Origin: an uncultured Bacilli bacterium
GTDB taxonomy: Bacteria; Bacillota_I; Bacilli_A; RFN20; CAG-826
Length of the DNA stretch: 45,071 nucleotides
Direction of reading: 5' to 3'
Assembly (NCBI GenBank): GCA_944363535.1
Contig: CALVUG010000005.1
Span: 1 to 45,071 of the forward strand
Below, in pieces: positions 1 through 6,308 of this stretch. Within the stretch, counting starts at the first letter, position 1. Every line of letters starts with the position of its first letter. Under the pieces are notes generated by a model. The model was not told the DNA's origin, did no database searches, and saw only the letters and a program-made list of their open reading frames with translations. The position numbers were made by a program, and so were the translations under genes.

Positions 1-75
1 GGTTGAAGGGGTGGGCTTGGAAAGCTCATAGGTCTCGAAAGGGGCGCAAGGGTTCAAATCCCTTTTTCTCCGCCA
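1..75 (+). tRNA. tRNA-Ser(GGA), 5' end cut off by the window edge
   Basis: The window opens inside a class II tRNA. An anticodon stem TGGGC/GCTCA encloses the 7-nt loop TTGGAAA, giving anticodon GGA (Ser, UCC/UCU codons). A long variable arm follows, then a T arm around GGGTTCAAATCCC and an encoded 3' CCA ending at 75. Roughly the first 14 nt (5' acceptor strand and start of the D arm) lie outside the window. The gene borders the accessory segment that follows, and tRNA-Ser genes are common integration sites, but I found no convincing duplicated 3' end. Confidence 0.93.
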
Positions 76-91
76 TCATCGATTGTCGAGA

Positions 92-120
92 CACGTACGC
101 AAAAGTGCGTGTTTTTTCTT
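92..120 (+). terminator. Rho-independent terminator of tRNA-Ser
   Basis: The 7-bp stem CACGTAC/GTGCGTG (one G-U pair in RNA) with loop GCAAAA at 92-111 is followed directly by TTTTTTCTT. It sits 16 nt after the encoded CCA of tRNA-Ser. Confidence 0.85.
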
Positions 121-346
121 ATTTTTGGGCATTTTTCACCATGTTTAACATAGTTAGTAAATCAACAACCCACTAGTAACGGGCAACATAAAAACCCCGT
201 GAAAAAAACTGGACGGACACGAGGGTTTAAATCGCGCGCCCATAGAAAAGAATCTGCATTTCAAGACTCAATTTCTAATATTTAATGTTTTATGCTAAGT
301 AACTTATCTTAACCACATTAAAAAATGGCTTTAAAATAGCACTTCA

Positions 347-601
347 TTATAAATGTTTTAGTAATAATGGCACTGTATAATTATCTAATTTATAAACCAT
401 TTTTAATGTTGATGAATCAATCCCAATTAAAATGTCTAATAAATCTTGTCTTCTTACATCTTTTTCGTCATAAGAATTGGCAGCTTTCTGAACAATGCTT
501 TCAAAGCATCTTTCATCTTTTAGCGAATCAAACCATATTTTAACATCCACATTGCCAATTAGAGATGAGGCGTTAGGAACAAGTTCTTTGATTTTTTTCA
601 C
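347..601 (-). CDS. small immunity-like hypothetical protein (84 aa, GTG start)
   Basis: I do not recognise the family. The product is a small acidic/mixed-charge soluble protein without signal peptide or membrane segment. The start is GTG at 601, because no ATG is available near the N-terminus and a stop lies four codons upstream in frame. The GTG overlaps by GTGA the stop of a short decayed reading frame on the same strand whose peptide ends in RNYLKKL. A stop/start overlap of this kind is the usual coupling of a toxin tail to its immunity gene, so an immunity role is the best guess from context only. The gene is the last of a minus-strand run behind an ATPase, a toxin-like domain and another candidate immunity gene. 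It could also be a non-functional leftover. Confidence 0.5.
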   Translation of the reverse strand: MKKIKELVPNASSLIGNVDVKIWFDSLKDERCFESIVQKAANSYDEKDVRRQDLLDILIGIDSSTLKMVYKLDNYTVPLLLKHL

Positions 602-755
602 AGCTTCTTCAAATAATTACGATAAGACACTAAGTAAGGTGAACTGGTTGAATACCAAGCACCTCTTGCTCTATCCCAGTCTGTTGTTTTGCAATTACAT
701 TATGAAAACTAAATTCAAACTTAAATACAGACTCTGCATTAATTAAAAACAGACC
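598..755 (-). pseudogene. decayed toxin C-terminus remnant, frameshifted
   Basis: On the minus strand, 681-598 encodes a protein-like stretch beginning DWDRARGAWYSTSSP and ending RNYLKKL before TGA at 600-598. It is blocked upstream by a nearby TAA. A second open frame from 755 to a TAG at 632-630 reads with a similar protein-like composition (contains FHNVIAKQQTG) but has no ATG start. Joining the two requires a frameshift near 680. The layout, with the stop overlapping the start of the next small gene, suggests the tail of an old polymorphic toxin whose upstream part has been lost. This is inference from reading frames; no family could be assigned. Confidence 0.4.
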
Positions 756-780
756 CCATTAATGAAATCTGCTTTCCGTA

Positions 781-1242
781 TTATTTGTTTTGTTCAACTG
801 CTTTTTTGAATCTATCATCGCTATATAAATTAACGTAGAAATAATCGTCTTTTTTAATTATTCCGGATTTAATTAATAGAGAAACGTATATTGAATCAAA
901 AGTATCAAACATTGTCTCCTCTTCGCCTTCAGAAGGTTCGGTATCAAGCGAGAGGCCTAATCTATTAAATAATAATCCTAAAAATGGATATGGATCTTTT
1001 ACTTTGAGATTGTGACCATCAAAATTATAGAAGGCAAGCATAAAATTCCATGCAGGATATCTACCATTAATAGATTTTTTTAAATATTGAAACCATTCAT
1101 CAAAGACAATTTGTTCGCCGTATTCGTTAATTAATTGCTTAGCAATATCGGACAAACGTCCAACTTCGTCTTCTGAAAAATCACTTTGAAAATCAACACT
1201 AAATAATACCTTGTTAATGTCTTTGTTGTATTCCTTATTCAT
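781..1242 (-). CDS. candidate immunity protein of the upstream toxin-like gene (153 aa)
   Basis: The family is not recognised. The protein is small, acidic (runs such as DTEPSEGEEE near residue 105) and soluble, with many aromatic residues and no signal peptide. Its ATG at 1242 overlaps the TGA of the toxin-like gene as ATGA, so the two are translationally coupled. Small acidic proteins directly behind a toxin domain are the classic immunity partners of polymorphic toxins, where the acidic surface binds a basic nuclease; that is known of such systems and is inferred here. About 180 bases without an intact gene separate it from the 84-aa gene further downstream. The function would be to neutralise the cognate 139-aa product in the cytoplasm. 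Confidence 0.6.
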   Translation of the reverse strand: MNKEYNKDINKVLFSVDFQSDFSEDEVGRLSDIAKQLINEYGEQIVFDEWFQYLKKSINGRYPAWNFMLAFYNFDGHNLKVKDPYPFLGLLFNRLGLSLDTEPSEGEEETMFDTFDSIYVSLLIKSGIIKKDDYFYVNLYSDDRFKKAVEQNK

Positions 1243-1658
1243 AGAATAATTCCTCCTTTAAAGTCTTTGTGCTTAGGATATTTTTTGAAAGCTTCGTCCG
1301 CCCATTTCATAGATTTAGAATTAGGACGATAATGACCACTTTGATTGTCGAAAGAATATATTTTTCCTCCGCGAATATCAACTATGCCAGCCATTTTTAC
1401 TTTCGGATCAGTGCCACCAACTAATGTTGGGTGTGGTGTGGGTGTTTTGCTTGGCGTTCTACCGTTTCCATTTCTGCTACCAATAATTACTCGTTCATCA
1501 GTGGTAATTACGTATGGCATTTGTTTGTTGTAATGCTTATCAACAATATAATTGCCATTAATAGTTGAATCCAAATATTGGGTTGTTGGGTTCTTTGAAT
1601 AGCCAGTGCCTATCTTATAAACACCATGTTTGATGTCTTTCTTCATCATTTTAGACAA
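1239..1658 (-). CDS. orphan polymorphic-toxin C-terminal domain-like protein (139 aa)
   Basis: The protein is basic and Gly/Lys-rich. Its C-terminal half resembles the toxin tips of Rhs/contact-dependent proteins: an HPTLVGG element at about residue 76, an AGIVDIRGGKIYSFDNQSGH run at 90-109, then YRPNSKSMKWADEAFKKYP. The SGHYRP motif is the part I recognise from polymorphic toxin tips; a nuclease activity is only a guess. It lacks the long secretion and delivery regions of full-length toxins, so it is an orphan tip. The start is uncertain: TTG at 1658 follows the ATPase stop without a gap, and ATG codons lie at 1649 and 1646; none has a clear ribosome binding site. Its TGA overlaps the next gene as ATGA. 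Confidence 0.6.
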   Translation of the reverse strand: MSKMMKKDIKHGVYKIGTGYSKNPTTQYLDSTINGNYIVDKHYNKQMPYVITTDERVIIGSRNGNGRTPSKTPTPHPTLVGGTDPKVKMAGIVDIRGGKIYSFDNQSGHYRPNSKSMKWADEAFKKYPKHKDFKGGIIL

Positions 1659-2948
1659 TTAATCTTTAAGGCATGCAAGTGGGATGACGTAAACTCCATC
1701 ATCTCGTTTCATACCGTATCGTGTTCCAGTAATAATAATCTTTAAATCAGGAAGTCTTAACGGCACTTGTTTTTCATTTTTATTATATTCTTTAATTAGC
1801 CTTTCAATTTCAAGTAAGTCAGCCGCACCTCTATCAATTTCATTTTGTCCCAGCTTAAACTCTAATAAAGCATATCTTCCATCCTTAAGATGTAATACAC
1901 TATCAGCTTCTAAACCATATCTATCGCGGTAATATGACATAGTTCCATTCATCTTATTTGAATAAATTTTTAAATCTCTAACGCACAAGGATTCAAATAG
2001 AAAGCCTAGTGTCTTAAAGTCAGTATTAAAGAATTCTGGTTTGACACCTAGGGCTGCGACAGCAAGTGATGGATCAATTAGATTACGTTTAGCGCTAGCG
2101 CGAATAGCTTCTCTTGACCTAATGGCAGGACACCACGCAGGAATATCTTCGATAATATATAGCTTTTCAAGGGCGTGAACGTAATCTAAAAATGTCGGCT
2201 TACTTATGCCTGTAGTAGATGTAGCGTCACCATATATTGTCTTCGTCTCAGCAGTCGTACAAATATTTCTTGCATAAGATTTAAGTATTTTTTCTGCCCA
2301 TAGCGCATTTCTTTTAATTCCATCAATCTTAGAAATGTCTTTGTGACAAGTTTGATAATAGATATCTTCCGCAATAGCTAATTGTGATTCTTTCGTTTTA
2401 TTTTTCAAACTCTTTGGCCAACCACCACGACAAATAGCAAATATTAATTCATCAATCGATAGATTAGATTCAACAAATTCAAAGTCTTTCCCGTCAAATA
2501 ATTCCATCAATGATATTTTTCCACTGGATTCACCACTTTCATATAGGCTCATCGGATACATTTTTAACGTCGATATTCTGGCTGTACCAGTATGAGCTGT
2601 TTCGACATCATTAGAGGAAGAACCAGTTAAAATGTATAAGCCATTCTCATCGCTATTATCGTCGACGCTCTTTCTAATCGCACCCCAAATTTTAGGAGCA
2701 TCTTGCCATTCATCAAATAGTCGTGGTTTTTCCCCAATTAGTAACTTTGATGGCATAGTCTTAGCGGTCGCTAAGTATCCATCTCTTAAATCTTCATCTT
2801 GAAATTCGATGATGCTTCTAGCTTTTTGACTTGCGGTTGTGGTTTTACCACACCCTTTAGGACCTACAATTAAAGTCGCGCCAAAAGTGTTCAATTTAAA
2901 ATCTAATAAATCATCAGCAATTCGCTTTTTATAATCTTTTATTTTCAT
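1659..2948 (-). CDS. AAA-family ATPase with DUF4143 domain
   Basis: This is a P-loop ATPase of the AAA_14/DUF4143 type. Walker A is GPKGCGKTTTA at about residues 29-39, a Walker B-like acidic element RLFDEWQDAP lies near 76-85, and sensor-like ILTGSSS near 106-112. A DUF4143 C-terminal half follows, with the family's nuclease-like FESLCVRDLKIYS and LEFKLGQNEIDRG stretches. It ends in the usual family fashion (DGVYVIPLACLKD), so it is full length (429 aa). Family members are widespread solitary genes of unknown function, often in accessory regions. Here it heads a minus-strand run with a toxin-like and an immunity-like gene and is preceded by a promoter and a repeat array. ATG start with GTGGGG about 9 nt upstream. 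Confidence 0.88.
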   Translation of the reverse strand: MKIKDYKKRIADDLLDFKLNTFGATLIVGPKGCGKTTTASQKARSIIEFQDEDLRDGYLATAKTMPSKLLIGEKPRLFDEWQDAPKIWGAIRKSVDDNSDENGLYILTGSSSNDVETAHTGTARISTLKMYPMSLYESGESSGKISLMELFDGKDFEFVESNLSIDELIFAICRGGWPKSLKNKTKESQLAIAEDIYYQTCHKDISKIDGIKRNALWAEKILKSYARNICTTAETKTIYGDATSTTGISKPTFLDYVHALEKLYIIEDIPAWCPAIRSREAIRASAKRNLIDPSLAVAALGVKPEFFNTDFKTLGFLFESLCVRDLKIYSNKMNGTMSYYRDRYGLEADSVLHLKDGRYALLEFKLGQNEIDRGAADLLEIERLIKEYNKNEKQVPLRLPDLKIIITGTRYGMKRDDGVYVIPLACLKD

Positions 2949-2966
2949 AGTATTAACCCCACTTAA

Positions 2967-2995
2967 ATTTTAGAAGAAAAACGTAAAAACATCAA
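2967..2995 (-). promoter_or_regulatory. predicted promoter of the ATPase gene
   Basis: On the minus strand TTGATG (2995-2990) is separated by exactly 17 nt from TAAAAT (2972-2967), 18 nt before the ATG of the ATPase gene. The repeat array at 3001-3107 ends five bases upstream of the -35 box. Confidence 0.6.
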
Positions 2996-3000
2996 CAGAA

Positions 3001-3107
3001 TTTAACGTTTGTGTGGCAATTCATTTAACGTTTGTGCGGTATCTTACTTTACATTTGCGAAGTATTTTACTTTACACTTTTGTGCTATTTAACGTTTGCG
3101 AAAACTG
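3001..3107 (-). repeat. array of five degenerate direct repeats upstream of the ATPase promoter
   Basis: On the plus strand the units begin at 3001, 3024, 3048, 3071 and 3088 with TTTAACGTTTGTGTGG, TTTAACGTTTGTGCGG, TTTACATTTGCGAAG, TTTACACTTTTGTGC and TTTAACGTTTGCGAAA. Spacings are 23, 24, 23 and 17 bases. On the strand of the ATPase the core reads roughly CGCAAACGTTAAA. The helical-turn spacing and position directly upstream of the -35 box suggest a protein-binding array (operator or iteron-like). There is no conserved spacer structure, so it is not a CRISPR array. Confidence 0.7.
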
Positions 3108-3238
3108 TTTTTATATAAACTTAATTTAAATCTTAAAGCATGTTGAAGTTTAAAATGTTAACTACCAATCGTTAAAAGCCTATCTATTTTTTAATAAATT
3201 CAATCGCTTATTAGGAGGATATATAAGCAAATAATAAC

Positions 3239-3267
3239 TTGACTTTAAATATAATTTAAATAATAAT
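3239..3267 (+). promoter_or_regulatory. predicted promoter of degV
   Basis: TTGACT (3239-3244), 17 nt, AATAAT (3262-3267). It lies about 90 nt before the degV start, leaving a leader that contains the inverted repeat at 3282-3300. The rest of the 408-base gap 2949-3356 holds the ATPase promoter, the repeat array, and otherwise only AT-rich sequence. Confidence 0.45.
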
Positions 3268-3281
3268 CTCTATACTGATAA

Positions 3282-3300
3282 AAGGACACTAATTGTCCTT
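3282..3300 (+). promoter_or_regulatory. inverted repeat in the degV leader
   Basis: AAGGACA-CTAAT-TGTCCTT is a perfect 7-bp inverted repeat with a 5-base centre, just downstream of the predicted promoter. It has no T-run, so it is not a terminator. It could be an operator or an RNA hairpin. Confidence 0.4.
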
Positions 3301-3356
3301 ATATCAAAAAATTTTAAAAATAGAAAATTGAATTATTTCAATATTAGAGGATAAAT

Positions 3357-4181
3357 ATGCAATATAAAATAATCGTCGATAGCGCTTGTGATCTAAAAAA
3401 TAATTACTTAAAAGAAACTTATAACGAAGAAGAGATTGGCTTTGCTATCGTTCCTTTTATCATCGACGTCGATGGAAAAGAATTCGTAGACGATGATACT
3501 ATAGATACTAAAGTTCTTTTAGAACATTTAAATAAGTCGAAAAGATCACGTTCTAGTTGCCCTTCAACTTTAGATTTTGAAAAGGTGATGGACGCTACAT
3601 TTAATTTTGTCATCACCATTTCTTCTAAATTAAGTGGCTCTTACAATTCTGCGAACGCTGCTAAGAATGCACAAGATAAACATAGTTTTATCATCGATTC
3701 GAAAGGCACCGCTGGCATGGAAGAATTACTAGTAGATAAACTTTATCAACTAATTAAAGAAGGCAAAACTTACGAAGAAATTAAAAAGGATATCATCGCC
3801 TACCGCGATTCTTTAACTCTCTACTTCACCTTAGCGAAATACGATAACTTGGTGAAGACAGGTCGAATCAATCGTCTTTTAGCTAAGATCGTCACTCTCG
3901 CTCGTATCAAGGCGTTATGTAAAGCAAACGATGGTGAGATTGCTATCGCTAAAAAGTGTTTAACTTACAATCAATGTTTAAAGACGATCATTAATCACCT
4001 GCGTGAAAGCAAACAAAAATATGAAAAATGTGTCATCACTTACTGCATCGAAAACAAAGTAGCGAATGAACTTAAAAAACAATTAGAATCTTTAAATATC
4101 TTTAAGACAATTGTGGTTAGAAACGCTAAAGGCTTAGATGCATTTTATGCTTTAGAAAATTCTTTAATCGTCGTCTTTTAA
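3357..4181 (+). CDS. degV: DegV family fatty-acid-binding protein
   Basis: This is a two-domain DegV protein. DegV (FakB) proteins bind a fatty acid and present it to a kinase (FakA) for incorporation into phospholipids. Visible signatures are IVDSACDL at 5-12, the SSCPS loop near 62-66 that corresponds to the fatty-acid-contacting TSQPS loop, ISSKLSGSYNSA near 86-97, and IIDSKG near 110. The length of 274 aa is normal, if slightly short. The start is supported by AGAGGATAA just before ATG. The gene is monocistronic, with its own promoter, and converges on the lipoprotein gene 38 nt downstream. No FakA kinase is in the window, so the specific Fak role is inference. Confidence 0.9.
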   Translation: MQYKIIVDSACDLKNNYLKETYNEEEIGFAIVPFIIDVDGKEFVDDDTIDTKVLLEHLNKSKRSRSSCPSTLDFEKVMDATFNFVITISSKLSGSYNSANAAKNAQDKHSFIIDSKGTAGMEELLVDKLYQLIKEGKTYEEIKKDIIAYRDSLTLYFTLAKYDNLVKTGRINRLLAKIVTLARIKALCKANDGEIAIAKKCLTYNQCLKTIINHLRESKQKYEKCVITYCIENKVANELKKQLESLNIFKTIVVRNAKGLDAFYALENSLIVVF

Positions 4182-4219
4182 CTAAAAAAATAAGGTAAAT
4201 CGCCAATTAAATCATAATA

Positions 4220-4933
4220 TTAGCTTAATAAAACGTAATCATCAAAGTTTGGTTTACCTAAGTTTACCGTCGTATAATCGTAACTTAAAATAGTCGTCAA
4301 ATGTTCGTTATTCACCTTAGAATACACTAGATGATAATTATCGATTTCTACTTCAAAATTATTAATTTCATCTACTTCCACTTCCGCATGTAATTGACCT
4401 AAATTATTCGAATAATAAGCGTATGAATGAACTTGTTCTTCGTCGACATTCGTAACAAGAGAAGCATTTTGTGAGGTGAAATCTAAGACGTCATACGCTA
4501 ATAAAGATAAGCTTTGTACTCTACTTAAAAAACTTTCTCTTAATGGATCAGAATTTCCACTCGCACTCGAGAAAAAAACGTAACTACGCGTACGTAAATA
4601 AGTTCCATCCTCTTGTCTAACTTCTCTAACATCATGTAAATCTTGATGATTTTGAAAGACCCAATGTCTTTCCATGATGACATTATCTATGTAGATAGAA
4701 TAATAAAAATAATTCGCACTTAAATCGTAACGTTCATATCTTTCATTGTAGGAAGTACCATCATCTTCGATAAGATGAGAAGAAAGCGCATTCGAGGCTT
4801 CCACTTCTTGACGAGCGATTTTATCTTCGATATCTAAAGCGTATTGTTTGGCTGTTAAAATATCGATGCTCGTCGGATTACAAGCACTTAATAATAAGAT
4901 AGGTAATAAAGTTAATAGAATTTTTTTCTTCAT
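4220..4933 (-). CDS. hypothetical lipoprotein
   Basis: The N-terminus MKKKILLTLLPILLLSACNP is a type II signal peptide with lipobox LSAC; Cys18 would be lipidated and the protein anchored outside the membrane. The mature part (about 220 aa) is acidic, rich in Tyr, Ser and Asn and apparently beta-rich, with no domain I recognise. The ATG has no Shine-Dalgarno sequence. It lies downstream of a terminator-like hairpin, so either its own promoter is hidden or it depends on readthrough from the membrane protein gene upstream. Possible roles include cell-surface binding; nothing more specific can be said. Confidence 0.8.
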   Translation of the reverse strand: MKKKILLTLLPILLLSACNPTSIDILTAKQYALDIEDKIARQEVEASNALSSHLIEDDGTSYNERYERYDLSANYFYYSIYIDNVIMERHWVFQNHQDLHDVREVRQEDGTYLRTRSYVFFSSASGNSDPLRESFLSRVQSLSLLAYDVLDFTSQNASLVTNVDEEQVHSYAYYSNNLGQLHAEVEVDEINNFEVEIDNYHLVYSKVNNEHLTTILSYDYTTVNLGKPNFDDYVLLS

Positions 4934-4945
4934 AGTTATTTAGAA

Positions 4946-4972
4946 AGCAAAAAGAGGCTTAAGCCTCTTTTA
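4946..4972 (-). terminator. terminator after the small membrane protein gene
   Basis: The perfect palindrome AAAGAGGCTTAAGCCTCTTT at 4951-4970 has a T-rich run on the minus-strand side (TTTTTGC). It lies ten bases after the stop of the 122-aa gene and before the lipoprotein gene. Confidence 0.7.
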
Positions 4973-4980
4973 TAAACAAA

Positions 4981-5349
4981 TTATTCTTCCTTCGTTTCTT
5001 CGCTTACGACTTCGTTAAGTCTTTCGAGTCGACGCATGCGACGGTCATGTTCACGGTCAGATTTCTTCGCATTGACAAGTAAAGTGATGATGGCCACTAA
5101 AGCGCCCGCTGCTAAGACGACGAGTCCTAAGTTTCTAAAATTCATGTGGAAGCCAGCGCTATCCATCGCTTGTTCAGCTTGTTTGATTGGATTTAAATCT
5201 AGCGCGACGCCCATATTATCGCCCACTAAGCCAGTGACAAGTAAGGCTAAAGAGCTCACACCTAAGAAGATAGCGATGCCAAGGAAGATCCATTCCTTCC
5301 AAGAAATACGATGTTGTTTTTTACTTTTTTTCATACCTTTTTCTTTCAT
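4981..5349 (-). CDS. small two-TM membrane protein
   Basis: The 122-aa protein has a basic N-terminus, a first membrane segment (about residues 18-42, WIFLGIAIFLGVSSLALLVT), a roughly 30-residue loop, a second segment (about 73-92, NLGLVVLAAGALVAIITLLV) and a highly charged cytoplasmic tail (DREHDRRMRRLERLNE) that is probably helical. Both ends are predicted inside. I know no family. The start could be the first ATG (5349) or the internal one (5334). A promoter whose -10 box ends 11 nt before 5349 and the absence of a Shine-Dalgarno sequence favour the first and a near-leaderless mRNA. Confidence 0.75.
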   Translation of the reverse strand: MKEKGMKKSKKQHRISWKEWIFLGIAIFLGVSSLALLVTGLVGDNMGVALDLNPIKQAEQAMDSAGFHMNFRNLGLVVLAAGALVAIITLLVNAKKSDREHDRRMRRLERLNEVVSEETKEE

Positions 5350-5360
5350 AAATCGAACTT

Positions 5361-5390
5361 ATTTTAACAAATGTTGACGTAATTTGTCAT
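5361..5390 (-). promoter_or_regulatory. predicted promoter, near-leaderless, of the two-TM protein gene
   Basis: ATGACA (5390-5385), 18 nt, TAAAAT (5366-5361), then 11 nt to the ATG at 5349. No ribosome binding site fits between. Confidence 0.5.
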
Positions 5391-5415
5391 TAACTTTGTT
5401 AATTTTCTCCTTTCC

Positions 5416-6306
5416 TTAAGCACTATGATCTTCGTGATGTTCACTTTCCATCATCTTATTTTTTTCCGCTTGTTTTCTAGCTTGCTCTACCAATTCTTTA
5501 TATAACGGATTATAAACATCTTTCCAAATGATTTCATTTGGTCTAGTGTATTCAGCAATATGTTTGATCGTATCATTGAAGACATCTGGGAACTTTTTAC
5601 CACTAGGTAAGTCTCTTTTACCAGAAATCATCTCCAATAGACGAGAAACTTCATCGAACATATTACGCGTATTTTCGTCAGTGAGCCTACAATGGTTTTT
5701 AATGAAATTAAAGAAACCAAATATTTTTTGAATTTCTTGCGAGATGTAATTTGATTGAGGCGTCGGCTGCCCTTTAGTTTCGTTCATCGCCGTTTGGAAT
5801 TCTTTGAATTGAGCGTATAAATCTTTACAAAGTTGTAAGTAGATAAAACCACGATAGAAAGCATCGTTCGTGCGCATAAGTTTTTCAATTTCAGGTTCGA
5901 GTTGATTATTTTTCTTCGCCATGGTGAGATAGCCATAAAGAATATCTAACATCGTTTCGTAGATGCCGATGACGTAACTATAAATTGCCATGTGTTGCGA
6001 TTTATCAACTCTTAGTTCTTTTTCAGGCGTCACTTTGATGATGATCGAATCATCGCCGTAAACTTCATCATGGAAAGTTTTAATCTTATTTTTAATATCA
6101 TCGCCTAAATGTTTTTCATCTTGATTATTCTTTTCTAAGAAAGAGCCTAATGGGGTATTAGGTTGAATGCCACGTAAGATTAAATCTTTACGCATCAAAT
6201 ATGATTCGTAACTATAGGATGGCTTATCCATCGTATATTCCAAAGTATCACGAATCATGATGGAATAATGATAGATATTTAGGATGTAGATTGAGATGTT
6301 ATTCAT
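5416..6306 (-). CDS. hypothetical soluble helical protein (296 aa)
   Basis: I do not recognise this protein. It is predominantly helical and charged, without a signal peptide or clear membrane segment. The N-terminal 30 residues are Tyr/Ile-rich (MNNISIYILNIYHYSIMIRD), and the C-terminus is a basic-acidic helix ending in a His-rich tail, SEHHEDHSA, that might bind metal. The start is supported by AAGGAG about 8 nt before ATG. It follows the Cof-type phosphatase gene by two bases, so the two are very likely co-transcribed. No function is proposed. Confidence 0.75.
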   Translation of the reverse strand: MNNISIYILNIYHYSIMIRDTLEYTMDKPSYSYESYLMRKDLILRGIQPNTPLGSFLEKNNQDEKHLGDDIKNKIKTFHDEVYGDDSIIIKVTPEKELRVDKSQHMAIYSYVIGIYETMLDILYGYLTMAKKNNQLEPEIEKLMRTNDAFYRGFIYLQLCKDLYAQFKEFQTAMNETKGQPTPQSNYISQEIQKIFGFFNFIKNHCRLTDENTRNMFDEVSRLLEMISGKRDLPSGKKFPDVFNDTIKHIAEYTRPNEIIWKDVYNPLYKELVEQARKQAEKNKMMESEHHEDHSA

Positions 6307-6308
6307 AA

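Noticed and set aside
215-240. GAGGGTTTAAATCGCGC resembles the T arm of tRNA-Ser (GGGTTCAAATCCC) and might be an att copy
   Set aside because: Only about 13 of 17 bases match, the flanks differ, and no integrase gene is in the window.
3001-3107. The repeat array as a CRISPR
   Set aside because: Units are degenerate and nearly contiguous with no conserved repeat plus unique spacers, and no cas genes are present.
3211-3228. A strong AGGAGG ribosome binding site at 3213-3218 suggesting a small gene
   Set aside because: No start codon follows at a usable distance and the downstream frames close quickly; probably a relic or chance.
4934-4950. A leaderless promoter for the lipoprotein gene
   Set aside because: The only AT-rich candidate (TAAATA) is 3 nt before ATG, too close, and there is no -35 at a proper distance.
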